48,156 nt of DNA from an uncultured Paracoccaceae bacterium. Lineage in GTDB: Bacteria; Pseudomonadota; Alphaproteobacteria; Rhodobacterales; Rhodobacteraceae. The notes under the pieces were generated by a model. That model saw nothing but the letters and a program-made list of their open reading frames with translations, made no database searches and was not told the origin of the DNA. The position numbers and the translations under genes were made by a program. Numbering within the stretch: the stretch's first letter is position 1; the number at the start of each line of letters is the position of its first letter. Of the stretch, positions 8,511 through 17,643 are shown one piece after another. The DNA is taken from positions 1 to 48,156 of the forward strand of contig CANMAI010000013.1 in the NCBI GenBank assembly GCA_947495795.1, written 5' to 3'.

Positions 8511-9082
8511 TCGGGCTAGTTCCTCAGCCAGATTTCATTGCTGCTCTGATGCAGATAGTGAGCTCATTCTTCCGCAGTGACTTGCCGATTCTCGTCTGAT
8601 TTTGGACGGCTGGAAGCCGCATTATCGAAAAAGGCAGCCAAAATGCGACTGGCTCAACTTTAACGCGAATACTTGGATTTGATAGCAGAGTGTCACGGTT
8701 GATAGCTTTGGCGTCGCCTCTCTCCATACAGTTTAAGTTAAATATTTCAATATATTACAGATTTGATAGCGCCGCTCTCTAACCCAGCGTAAACCCGTTC
8801 GCATTCAGGATCGAATATAAGTAAATGTGGCGAATTGTGGCGACGAGGTGGCCTTTATATGTATTCGGCAATCGCCCGCTCATTTAAAACTGTAAGAAGA
8901 AAGCGGGCTGGCCAAAACAAAAGATTATGTATTCTTCAGCAAGAGTGAGAACGGATGTGCTGTGGGGTATGTATCTGAGCTTACAGGCTGGGGAAAGAAG
9001 CCTGAACGTTCGTAAGTGTATCTGTTCCCAAGACGAGAGCTAAACGCCGCACCGTGCTGTCTGCGGCCATTGGAGACTGGTA
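8511..9082. other. Gene-free, AT-rich leader region of the RTX gene
   Basis: No credible ORF is present. The middle (8720-8770) is AT-rich, suited to a promoter. An inverted repeat GCCCGCT (8874-8880) / AGCGGGC (8902-8908) with a 21-base loop lies 175 bp before the RTX start. The long upstream region suggests regulated expression of the RTX protein; no operator could be assigned. Confidence 0.4.
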
Positions 9083-12000
9083 ATGAACGACTACACTATT
9101 TTCTTCGATCCTGCAGATGTTGATACACCGGCTGGCCTTTCCCCTGTTGCCACGCATGCAGATGCACCGGGTGGGATACCTCTTTCCGGAACCGGGTTGG
9201 ACGGTGCGGTTTACGCGCCCGGCACTTACATTCATACGATTGAGCGTCTGGAGCAGGTGATTGCGGATGTGGGCGATCCGGATCTTCTTTTCACTGCAAC
9301 GCAACTGAACTACCGCGGTACCGGCAGCAATACGACCGTGGCAGATTTTATCGGTAACGACGCTGACAGTCTCAGCGGCAACGGCGATGCGATTGAGATG
9401 GGACCATCTGGCATGGTCCTTTCCGGGTTTATATATATCCCTCCCGGTATGCACGAGATTGAGGTTGTCTCGGACGATGGTTTTTCTTTGCAGCTTGGCG
9501 GCGTCGATTTCTCTGAATATGAAAACTCCCGGGCAACGGACAGCACCGCCCGCGTGGCCAATTTTGAGGGCGGTCTCTATTCGCTTGATATGTTGTATTT
9601 TGATCAGGGCGGTGGTCAGACGCTTGAACTTCGTATCGATGGAGTCACGGTCGACAGTTCCGCTTTCTTCAATTCCGTGGAAGAGTTCACCGATCCACCT
9701 GCCGATACAGTGATTGTACCGTTTGATGAGTATCATCCCTCCTTCTTCCTCGGGGAGCATGTGTTGGATGGGGATGACAACGAGCATGGCACCTATCGAG
9801 CGGATGTCATGGATGGTGAAGGCGGAGACGATCATCTCTCCGGCCGGAACGGAGACGATAACATCTCCGGCGGCTATGGCGATGATCGTCTCGAAGGCGG
9901 GGCAGGGGACGACGTTCTGGACGGCGGACGCGGTTCGGACATGCTTATCGGCGGCGACGGCAACGATCTTCTGATCAGCCGCTCGGATGCGGGTATCCCT
10001 GTCATCGGTCAGCTTGCCATCGGAAACCCGACACGGGAGGATCCCGACGGCGAGGTGAATTACGACAGGTTGATGCTGCGGGGCTACGAGGGCCAGCCTC
10101 TTCAGGCCAACGATATTCTGGTCGGCGGCGCAGGCTCCGACACGTTTCTGTTCTCTCCACAGATCAATGCAAAACTTGAGATCATAGAGCGCCACGTGCG
10201 CAGTGATGGCACGATCAACTGGGCAGGCGTTGCTGGCGAAAACAACGAGTTGCACGATCACTGGGTCGACAGTTTCGGCATTGATATCATTGCTGATTAC
10301 AACGCCAACGAGGATACGATTGCCGTAATCGGTCACACCGCCAATGTTGAAGTGGAGCATCGCGACCTCAACGACGATGGCATTATGGACAGCGTGATCA
10401 CCGTGATCTCGCGCCAGCATGGCGGCGGCGGCGCACATGATCAGGATCTGCTCGGCCAGATCCTCGTTTACGGCGATCTGGTGGATGTCGAGGATATCAT
10501 CACCGACGCCAACGTGACTTACGGGATCGTGGAGTCCATCGCTGATGTTGCAGAGGCACTAAGGCCGATCGGAGAGGTGCAGATCTCACCCGATGGCACC
10601 TACGGATACGACACGCGCGACGCTAACGGCAATCTTGGCAGTGTGACGGGTGCGCCAGAAGACAACGTGATCAACCCCTATCTCGATGAGATGGAGATCG
10701 GCACACCGAGTGAATACATTCCGAACCCGACACGCGGGAATTTCGAGCAGCTTGGAACGGTCGAGGTCGAAGGGCAGACAATTCATGGTACCAATGGCAA
10801 CGACACCATAAGTGCCGAGCCTGCACAGGCACAGGGCATGCCGGGAGCCTTGGGTTTCTGGAATTTCGCGCGCGAGGGCGATGGCGGCTATTCGGATGCC
10901 CGTGGCGGACCACAGGCGCTTTCCTACACGCTATATGAAAATCAGGCATTGCTGCGGACCGAAGGGTTCGCAGCCGGGCCACGGCCGGGCACGCCCGCAC
11001 TCGAATTCAATGGTGAGGATGAGTTCGCATACATCGCGCATGATCCTGCGTATGAGATAAGTCAGGGTACGATAGCGCTTTGGGTGCGCCCCGATGATCT
11101 GGATGATGACAGCATCTTCCTGTCCAAGGACGCACGTGGTTCCGGTGACGGGGGACATTTCCGCCTTGGCCACACGGATAGTGGTGGCCTTTTCCTTCGC
11201 ATGGCGGAAGGCGACGGTGGTTCGAACGTAAGTTGGGAGACACGCGGCAACCTTCTTACGGAAGGCGAATGGTCGCATGTTGCCTTCTCCTTTACCGAAA
11301 ACGGTGTGACGGTCTTCCTCGACGGTGTGGCCGTGCCGGACAGCTTCTGGTCTCCGGTGGAATGCGATATCCGCAGCCCGGGCGCCTATACCGAAGCGTA
11401 TCTGACGATGAATCAGGAGCCGTGGTTGCTTGGGACGGACAGCTACCGGTCCGAAAACAACGACTCCGCTCAGGCCTTTGCTGCGGATGATGACAGGCTG
11501 GACAACGCCTTTGACGGTGCGATTGCAGAGTTCGGCATCTGGGGTGGTAACTCCCCCGATGACGCACTCAACAACTGGCAGCTCAACCGGCTGATCACCA
11601 ATGGCCCGGGTTCGGCCCTTACCGCGCCTTCCGGACCGCAGCCAATGGCGGCTGGGGATGACGAGATTTCCGGAGGATTGGGCAGCGACAGCCTCTTTGG
11701 TGGCGCCGGCGATGATCGCTTGCTGGGCAATCAGGGCAACGACCGGCTGGATGGCGGCTACGGTGACGATGTTCTGAATGGCGGCATCGGCAACGATGTA
11801 CTGGATGGTGGCCGCGGTTCTGATCTTCTGATGGGCGGCGGCGGAAATGATATTCTGATTTCCCGCTCGGATGCAGGTGAGCAGCGAATAGGCCAACTCG
11901 TGCTGGGCGATCCAACACGCCCGGAAGATCCCGGCACAATCGATCCGGAGCGCCTGATGCTGCGCGACTGGGCGGATCAACCAATCGTTGGCGACGATGT

Positions 12001-13903
12001 TCTGGTGGGCGGTGCCGGCGGCGACCATTTCTATTTCGAGACGCTGATCAATGCGCGGCTTGATATCATCATGGAACATGTCAACGATGACCGGACGATT
12101 GATTGGGCCGGTGTCGCAGGCGAGAACACATATCTCCACGACCATTGGGTGGACAGTCTCGGCATTGAGGTGATTGCCGATTACAATGCGGCGGAAGATA
12201 CGATCAGCGTGATCGGCCACACAGCCAATGTGCGGGTTACATACGAATCCATTGACACCAACGGAGACGGTTTCGAGGACGGTGTGGTTTCCATAATCGA
12301 GGTCTATTCCCAGCAAATGGGGAACGGCGGCGCACATGACCAAGACAATCTTGGCTATATCGTTGTGCACGGGGATCTTGTGCGTGAGGAAGACATCATC
12401 ACGGATCCGCGCGTAACTTATGGTATCGTTGAGACTATTGATGAGATTCAGGAGGCTGTCGCGCCGACAGGTGAGACGCGAGAAGCCGTTGCGCCGGACG
12501 GCACGCCGTTGATCGGGTATGACAGCCGTGATGTCGATGGCAATCCGATCGGTACGGACCCCGAAGCCTATTCTGCCAATCCGCATCTTGCAGCGATATT
12601 GCGGAACGCGCCGGATAATTCTCTAGGCCAATCGGTGCCTATGTGGGTTGTCGCATCCGATCCGGGGCGCATCTTCTACGGTGGCGGCTACGATACATTG
12701 GCCCACACAGCCGGGCAGGCAAGGGCCGCAGGCACAATCGCTCTAAGCTTCAATGCGGACAGGATTGGCCATGATCATATGGCGCTCGTATCCAAGGACC
12801 ATCTTGGCTACGGCGATGGTGGGCACCTGACAATATGGATCGACGAGAGTGGTTTCCTTCGGGTGCGGATGCAGGGCGACGGAATGTCCCGCGAACTAAA
12901 GTACCACGACGAGCGGATCGAGGCCGGCCAGGACTACAACATTGCTTTCTCTTTCGATGAAACCACACTCTCACTTTATGTGAACGGCGAGTTGGTTGAT
13001 GTAGAAGATGGTGTGCCCGGTGGTATGAGCGGCAACACCGAGGATATGCTTATTGGTGGTTCGAGCCGGGGTCGTCGCGATGATGATGACAACGCGGAGT
13101 GGTTCTTTGACGGGACCATTGAAAACGTAACCTTCCTCAGCCGACGGATCACTGAAATTGAATCCATTCTTCTGGATGAATTCGATGGCGACGCATCCAT
13201 GTTGATAACGGCGGCGAACGCGATGGACTTGCCCACAATCGTGGGGAACAACTGGGCTGATATCCTGGAAGGCACAAACGTCAGCGAGCTTATGCAGGGC
13301 CTTGGTGGGCATGATCAGATGTATGGGCGGAATGGAAACGACATCATGATGGGTGGGGGGGGCGACGACACCCTGATCGGCCATCATGGGCACGATACCC
13401 TGCATGGTGAAGACGGCAACGACACGCTTCTATCTGGCGGTCACAACGATACCATCTACGGTGGTGCGGGTAATGATCTTGCTGCTGGTGGTTGGGGGCA
13501 CGATACGCTCTTTGGCGGCACAGGCGATGATATACTTGTAGGTGATCTCGGCAATGATGTGATGAATGGCGGTGCTGGCAGAGATATCCTGCGCGGCGAC
13601 GAAGGCCGCGATACCATGATGTTCGATCATTTCGGCTTGGAAAACGCGGATCGTGTACGCTTTTTCGTCTCTGGCGAAGATATGCTGGCCTTTGACGAAA
13701 CAGTCTTTGATCTCGGTAACCTTAATGAGGCCTTTGTAACGGGCAACCGTGCGCTGGAGGCTGACGACAGGTTAATCTACAACCAAGCGCAAGGCGTTCT
13801 TTACTATGACGCTGACGGCAACGGCGATGCTGCAGGCCTTGAGATGGTGGCCCGCTTCGGTGCCGGAACAGCACTCACGGTGGATGATATCTCCACCTTC
13901 TGA
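9083..13903 (+). CDS. Large RTX calcium-binding protein with PA14-like and LamG-like domains (probable type I secretion substrate)
   Basis: This 1606-residue acidic protein has no N-terminal signal peptide. In order: a PA14-like beta domain (about 50-205, GFIYIPPGMHEIEVVSDDGF); RTX nonapeptides (about 225-300, GGAGDDVLDGGRGSD); module A (about 300-545); a LamG/concanavalin-like domain (about 590-820, TIALWVRPDD, WSHVAFSFTENGVTVFLDG); RTX repeats (about 855-925); module B, a duplicate of A (about 925-1180); a second LamG-like domain (about 1185-1357); a third RTX block (about 1387-1512); and a C-terminus typical of type I secreted proteins (YNQAQGVLYYDADGNGDAAG). Carbohydrate binding at the cell surface is a plausible role. 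No HlyB/HlyD/TolC genes are nearby, so secretion would use a system elsewhere. A weak GGAGACTGGTA precedes the ATG. Confidence 0.93.
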   Translation: MNDYTIFFDPADVDTPAGLSPVATHADAPGGIPLSGTGLDGAVYAPGTYIHTIERLEQVIADVGDPDLLFTATQLNYRGTGSNTTVADFIGNDADSLSGNGDAIEMGPSGMVLSGFIYIPPGMHEIEVVSDDGFSLQLGGVDFSEYENSRATDSTARVANFEGGLYSLDMLYFDQGGGQTLELRIDGVTVDSSAFFNSVEEFTDPPADTVIVPFDEYHPSFFLGEHVLDGDDNEHGTYRADVMDGEGGDDHLSGRNGDDNISGGYGDDRLEGGAGDDVLDGGRGSDMLIGGDGNDLLISRSDAGIPVIGQLAIGNPTREDPDGEVNYDRLMLRGYEGQPLQANDILVGGAGSDTFLFSPQINAKLEIIERHVRSDGTINWAGVAGENNELHDHWVDSFGIDIIADYNANEDTIAVIGHTANVEVEHRDLNDDGIMDSVITVISRQHGGGGAHDQDLLGQILVYGDLVDVEDIITDANVTYGIVESIADVAEALRPIGEVQISPDGTYGYDTRDANGNLGSVTGAPEDNVINPYLDEMEIGTPSEYIPNPTRGNFEQLGTVEVEGQTIHGTNGNDTISAEPAQAQGMPGALGFWNFAREGDGGYSDARGGPQALSYTLYENQALLRTEGFAAGPRPGTPALEFNGEDEFAYIAHDPAYEISQGTIALWVRPDDLDDDSIFLSKDARGSGDGGHFRLGHTDSGGLFLRMAEGDGGSNVSWETRGNLLTEGEWSHVAFSFTENGVTVFLDGVAVPDSFWSPVECDIRSPGAYTEAYLTMNQEPWLLGTDSYRSENNDSAQAFAADDDRLDNAFDGAIAEFGIWGGNSPDDALNNWQLNRLITNGPGSALTAPSGPQPMAAGDDEISGGLGSDSLFGGAGDDRLLGNQGNDRLDGGYGDDVLNGGIGNDVLDGGRGSDLLMGGGGNDILISRSDAGEQRIGQLVLGDPTRPEDPGTIDPERLMLRDWADQPIVGDDVLVGGAGGDHFYFETLINARLDIIMEHVNDDRTIDWAGVAGENTYLHDHWVDSLGIEVIADYNAAEDTISVIGHTANVRVTYESIDTNGDGFEDGVVSIIEVYSQQMGNGGAHDQDNLGYIVVHGDLVREEDIITDPRVTYGIVETIDEIQEAVAPTGETREAVAPDGTPLIGYDSRDVDGNPIGTDPEAYSANPHLAAILRNAPDNSLGQSVPMWVVASDPGRIFYGGGYDTLAHTAGQARAAGTIALSFNADRIGHDHMALVSKDHLGYGDGGHLTIWIDESGFLRVRMQGDGMSRELKYHDERIEAGQDYNIAFSFDETTLSLYVNGELVDVEDGVPGGMSGNTEDMLIGGSSRGRRDDDDNAEWFFDGTIENVTFLSRRITEIESILLDEFDGDASMLITAANAMDLPTIVGNNWADILEGTNVSELMQGLGGHDQMYGRNGNDIMMGGGGDDTLIGHHGHDTLHGEDGNDTLLSGGHNDTIYGGAGNDLAAGGWGHDTLFGGTGDDILVGDLGNDVMNGGAGRDILRGDEGRDTMMFDHFGLENADRVRFFVSGEDMLAFDETVFDLGNLNEAFVTGNRALEADDRLIYNQAQGVLYYDADGNGDAAGLEMVARFGAGTALTVDDISTF

Positions 13904-13917
13904 GAACCCCCAAGGGT

Positions 13918-13944
13918 GTGCCCCGGATAAGTGTGCCGGGGCAC
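13918..13944 (+). terminator. Hairpin after the RTX gene
   Basis: GTGCCCCGG (13918-13926) pairs perfectly with CCGGGGCAC (13936-13944) over a 9-base loop, 15 bases after the stop codon; a short T-run follows at 13954. It fits a transcription terminator between the convergent RTX and DUF4387 genes. Confidence 0.6.
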
Positions 13945-14040
13945 GCTCTGAAATGTTTTGCTGTTGATCGCAAATCCAGGCGTTTTCTTATACCTCGAAA
14001 ATGGGGCCCATGTTTGGTTTTTCGGACGTTTGCCGAAATA

Positions 14041-14343
14041 TCAGCGCAACTCGATCTCTGAGAGCTTTGCAGCCCAGGATGCCCCGTGCATATCTCTGTC
14101 GTCCACGGCGCCTTGTACACTTGGTCGGGGTAGGCTGAATTTGAGGACATTGAGGTCTGGGATCTCAAAGCGCTTCAGCGTTCTGGGCTCTGTCTTGAAG
14201 ACTTCCGCTACAGCGTCTGTGGAAAGGCCGCTTGCGATGATCTCGTAGGCTTCCAGCGTGCTGCAAAAGATGTCTATTGTCAGCCAGAATGGCCCCGCAT
14301 TCTTGCTGCGAACCTTCTGAGCAACCTTACCTAGACTAGCCAA
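14041..14343 (-). CDS. DUF4387 family protein
   Basis: The 100-residue protein contains the family signature KVRSKNAGPFWLTIDIFC near the N-terminus and ends with DMHGASWAAKL. DUF4387 proteins usually sit directly downstream of, or are fused to, AtuA/DUF1446 proteins and are thought to be partner subunits; the activity is unproven. The start is TTG at 14343, preceded by GGAGGTACATAACG. It overlaps the upstream gene by 8 bases, so the two are translationally coupled. It ends the tct operon. Confidence 0.88.
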   Translation of the reverse strand: MASLGKVAQKVRSKNAGPFWLTIDIFCSTLEAYEIIASGLSTDAVAEVFKTEPRTLKRFEIPDLNVLKFSLPRPSVQGAVDDRDMHGASWAAKLSEIELR

Positions 14344-15706
14344 CGTTATGTACCTCCAGCCGGAATGCTTCCATCGGACTACCCAGTTCCAGCACGTGGT
14401 TCAGGCAGAACTCATAGATAGCGCCTCGGTTCATTTCTGCAGGCGAGAAGGGGAAGGCGAAGGTTGGCTGTTCTTCTTCCTGCGTGAGGGGATGGTGTAG
14501 AAGATAGGGATTGAGCATCTTGCCCAATTCGGTTGCCAGCGCCTCACTTGGGGCTGTCACAATCCCCAGAGCGCCGACTTCAACTGCTTTTTCTGCACGA
14601 TTTTCCAGCACTCCAAAGGTGGCGTTCTGGCCGATGAGGCGGATCTCGATGGTGAAATCCTCCGGCCTAAGGCCAAGCCGCGCCTCTGCCTTGGTGCGGT
14701 ATTTCTCGACAATGTCCTCAGCCCAAGCGCTGGCGTTTTCTACATACCACTGATCTCGGAGAAGGGATAGAAGAACGCATTGATAGCCAACCTTACGGGC
14801 ACCTTCGAGCTTCACGCGATAGCTTTCAGTCTCAACCCATCGGGAGCCGGTGACCCGCACGCTCCGTTCGTCAACAGCCGTATACTCAGCCTCACGCACA
14901 TCCAGATGCCCTCCAGGCTCCAGCAGGATGAACGGATCGCTGTTCTCGTAGAGCATATGCGCAGAGACTGTATGGGGCGAGGCCAGCGCGCCATCTGCGG
15001 TTGGTGTAACGGTGAATCCAGCCTCATTAAAGTCGATCAGGATGACGCCTGATTGTGGATTTGTGGCGCAGAGGGCGCCACATTCGCCGATCTTGGCGCC
15101 ATGCCAAGCTGGCCCTGCCGGGCAACCGTTCATGATGGGCAGGGCAGCGATGATGCCCGCATCGGTTGTGCGGCCTGCGATGATGATATCGGCACCCGTA
15201 TTCAGCGCTGTGGCCACCTGTTCGGCTCCGGCAAGGGCGACGATGTTTGTGCAGGCGGCGAACGTTTCAGCGTCGACAACCGGTGCATTGGGCAGAGGTG
15301 TGATACGGTCCTGCGCAAAGGCCTCTGCCATGTGCTCCGGGTTTTGGGAACTGCGGAGCGTGGCGACTTTCACTTTCTGACCAAGCTCTTCGGCGATTTC
15401 CCGGGTGATGGAAAGCATCCACTCTACCGTACTGTCGGTGCCACAGGTTCCGGCGGTACCGATCACCAGCGGAACACCGGCCTTGGCGCGCGCCTCCATC
15501 AATCCCTTCCATTCCACTTTCGTGGAACTTCGGGCATATTTGGAAGTGCCTGTGCCAAGATAGGCAGGACCGCTATCGGTGGAGCCGCCGTCTATCGCGA
15601 TGATGTCAGGCTTCGCCGCCAGCCCCCGCTCCAGCGCTATTGGATCGTAGTTCAATCCGAGCGCCCCGGAAGGCACGAGGACGCGTGTAGGCCTAATCTG
15701 TGACAC
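14336..15706 (-). CDS. AtuA-like (DUF1446) acyclic terpene utilisation family protein
   Basis: The 456-residue protein shows the DUF1446 landmarks: RVLVPSGALGLNYDPIALER, IAIDGGSTDSGPAYLGTGTS, a GTAGTCGTD loop, ADIIIAGRTTDAGI, PHTVSAHMLYENSDPF and TFAFPFSPAEMNRGAIYEF. AtuA was named from acyclic terpene catabolism in Pseudomonas, but the family is wide and most members have no known substrate. I choose the GTG at 15706 because conserved sequence starts a few residues later and no ATG is nearby; the open frame runs further into tctA. It overlaps tctA by 14 bases. Placement after TctABC suggests it acts on the imported carboxylate. Confidence 0.88.
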   Translation of the reverse strand: MSQIRPTRVLVPSGALGLNYDPIALERGLAAKPDIIAIDGGSTDSGPAYLGTGTSKYARSSTKVEWKGLMEARAKAGVPLVIGTAGTCGTDSTVEWMLSITREIAEELGQKVKVATLRSSQNPEHMAEAFAQDRITPLPNAPVVDAETFAACTNIVALAGAEQVATALNTGADIIIAGRTTDAGIIAALPIMNGCPAGPAWHGAKIGECGALCATNPQSGVILIDFNEAGFTVTPTADGALASPHTVSAHMLYENSDPFILLEPGGHLDVREAEYTAVDERSVRVTGSRWVETESYRVKLEGARKVGYQCVLLSLLRDQWYVENASAWAEDIVEKYRTKAEARLGLRPEDFTIEIRLIGQNATFGVLENRAEKAVEVGALGIVTAPSEALATELGKMLNPYLLHHPLTQEEEQPTFAFPFSPAEMNRGAIYEFCLNHVLELGSPMEAFRLEVHNVG

Positions 15707-17198
15707 GTTGGGGCTTTGCGAGAAGGCCGCGGAGGAACATCGGAGCGATGAAGCCTGCGATGGCCGCGACCCAGAGGCCAATGGCGATCGGTGTGGAGAA
15801 GAGGAACATCGCATCTCCGTCGGAGAGCACCATCGCGCGGCGCAGCGCATCCTCCATATTGCCGCCCAGGAGGATGCCGAGGATCACCGGAACCGTGGGG
15901 ACATCGAGCTTGCGCAGGAAGTAGCCGAGTGCGCCGAAGGCCACCATCAGCAGGAGGTCGAAATAGCTGCCGGAGAGCGAATAGATACCCACAAAGGAGA
16001 TCATCGTGACGCCGGGCAGCAGTACCCATGCAGGCACCATCAGTATTTTAACGAAGATTTTCACCATCGGCACGTTCATCAGCAGGAGAACAACATTGGC
16101 GATAAGGAGCGATGCGATGAGGCCCCAGACAACCTCTGGCCGCTCGGTGAAGAGTGTCGGACCAGGAGTGATGTTGAGTGTCATCAGAAGGGCGAGGAGT
16201 ACGGCTGTGGTGCCGGAGCCCGGCACGCCGAGTGTAAGCATCGGCACAAGCGCGCCACCGGCTGCTGAGTTGTTTCCAGCTTCCGGGGCCGCTACGCCTT
16301 TGGCGACGCCTGTGCCGAAACCGCCTTCTTTTCCGGCTATAGATTTCTCGGACATATAGGCGAGGAAGCTGCCCAGAGAGGCCCCGGCACCTGGCAGGAT
16401 ACCCGCAACGAAGCCGACGCCGCTGGCGCGGATCATCGTCCATTTCGTAGCCGCGATATCACGCCACGGGATCGTCACCTTCTCCAGCTTCACGCCTATG
16501 GAAGACCCCTTGCCGTGACTTTCGATGAAGAAGAAGACTTCAGCAATCGCGAAGAGGCCGACTATGGCAACAAGGAAATCAATGCCGTCGCTCAGATGCA
16601 GATTGCCGCCGGTCAGGCGGGGCAGGCCCGAGGAATTGTCGACGCCGATCATCGCAATGCCAAGTCCGATGCAGGACGCGATGGCGGATTTCGCCTGGTT
16701 GTTGGACGCCATGCCGCCGAGCGTGCAGAAGGCGAGAAGGTAGAGGGCAAAGTACTCTGCCGGGCCGAAGAGATAGGCGACGCGTGCGAGCATTGGTGCG
16801 AGGAGCATGAGGCCGATGGTTGCAAGGAATGCGCCAACAAAGGAGGCGACGCCGGAGAGCACGAGCGCATCGCCTGCGCGGCCCTGTTTGGCCATCGGAT
16901 AGCCGTCCAGCGTTGTCATCAATGCGGGTTCATCGCCTGGTATGTTGAGAAGTATCGAGGAAATGCGGCCGCCATACATCGCGCCGTAGTAGACGGATGT
17001 CATCAGCACGAGGGCGGAGGTGGCATCAAGGCCCAGCGTGAAGGTAATGGGAATGAGGATGGCCACACCGTTGGAGGGGCCAAGGCCCGGCAATGCTCCG
17101 ATGATCGTACCGAGAAAGCAACCGATGACGGCGAGCATCAATGTGGTGGGGGTGAGGGCGACGCTGAAACCAAGCGCTAGATTAGCAAGCATTTCCAT
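15693..17198 (-). CDS. tctA: Tripartite tricarboxylate transporter, large membrane subunit TctA
   Basis: The 501-residue protein has about twelve hydrophobic segments and the two TctA motifs: GALPGLGPSNGVAILIPIT near residues 35-55 and GILPGAGASLGSFLAYM in the second half. It is the main permease of a sodium-coupled tripartite carboxylate importer. The start ATG at 17198 lies five bases after the tctB stop; the longer frame from 17231 would overlap tctB. Substrate is not predictable from TctA alone. It overlaps the AtuA-like gene at its 3' end. Confidence 0.95.
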   Translation of the reverse strand: MEMLANLALGFSVALTPTTLMLAVIGCFLGTIIGALPGLGPSNGVAILIPITFTLGLDATSALVLMTSVYYGAMYGGRISSILLNIPGDEPALMTTLDGYPMAKQGRAGDALVLSGVASFVGAFLATIGLMLLAPMLARVAYLFGPAEYFALYLLAFCTLGGMASNNQAKSAIASCIGLGIAMIGVDNSSGLPRLTGGNLHLSDGIDFLVAIVGLFAIAEVFFFIESHGKGSSIGVKLEKVTIPWRDIAATKWTMIRASGVGFVAGILPGAGASLGSFLAYMSEKSIAGKEGGFGTGVAKGVAAPEAGNNSAAGGALVPMLTLGVPGSGTTAVLLALLMTLNITPGPTLFTERPEVVWGLIASLLIANVVLLLMNVPMVKIFVKILMVPAWVLLPGVTMISFVGIYSLSGSYFDLLLMVAFGALGYFLRKLDVPTVPVILGILLGGNMEDALRRAMVLSDGDAMFLFSTPIAIGLWVAAIAGFIAPMFLRGLLAKPQRVTD

Positions 17199-17202
17199 TG
17201 AA

Positions 17203-17643
17203 TTAGCCGATCCAGCCTTTGGGAAAGGCAATCAGCCCAAGCCCAAGGGCGAACTTGAAGAGAACAAAGAGCCCGACCGAGAGGCCGATGCCGGAGGCAA
17301 TGGCGGGCAAAGGGCGGGGCGATATCTGGTAGCTGAGAATACCGGCAGCGATGGCCGTGGGGATGATGAAGCCAAAGGGTTTCAGCATATAGGCGTAAGC
17401 AACGAGCACGACCACAGCGATACCAAGCGCGCCGAATGTACGGAGCGCAGGCCAATCCGGATCGGGATCAGGGCGGAAGATACAGACAAGGCTGGAAAGG
17501 GCCGCTACTGCCCCGATCAGGATGGGGAATGCTTTTGGCCCCACGGGATCGGTGAGGAAGCTTGTCTGGATCTGCGTGGCGCTCGCGATGTATGCGAGCG
17601 CCACAAAGAGCACGACCAGACCAAAAATCCGGTCGCTTGCCAT
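17203..17643 (-). CDS. tctB: Tripartite tricarboxylate transporter, small membrane subunit TctB
   Basis: The 146-residue protein has four predicted membrane helices (about 6-26, 38-58, 68-100, 112-138), with the usual TctB start RIFGLVVLFVALAYIASA and a PVGPKAFPILIG segment. It pairs with TctA in the inner membrane. Its ATG overlaps the tctC stop by one base. Confidence 0.93.
   Translation of the reverse strand: MASDRIFGLVVLFVALAYIASATQIQTSFLTDPVGPKAFPILIGAVAALSSLVCIFRPDPDPDWPALRTFGALGIAVVVLVAYAYMLKPFGFIIPTAIAAGILSYQISPRPLPAIASGIGLSVGLFVLFKFALGLGLIAFPKGWIG

Noticed and set aside
8981-12586. Long minus-strand frames under the RTX gene
   Set aside because: Repeat-driven codon bias in the RTX gene produces open frames on the other strand; they mirror the RTX repeats.
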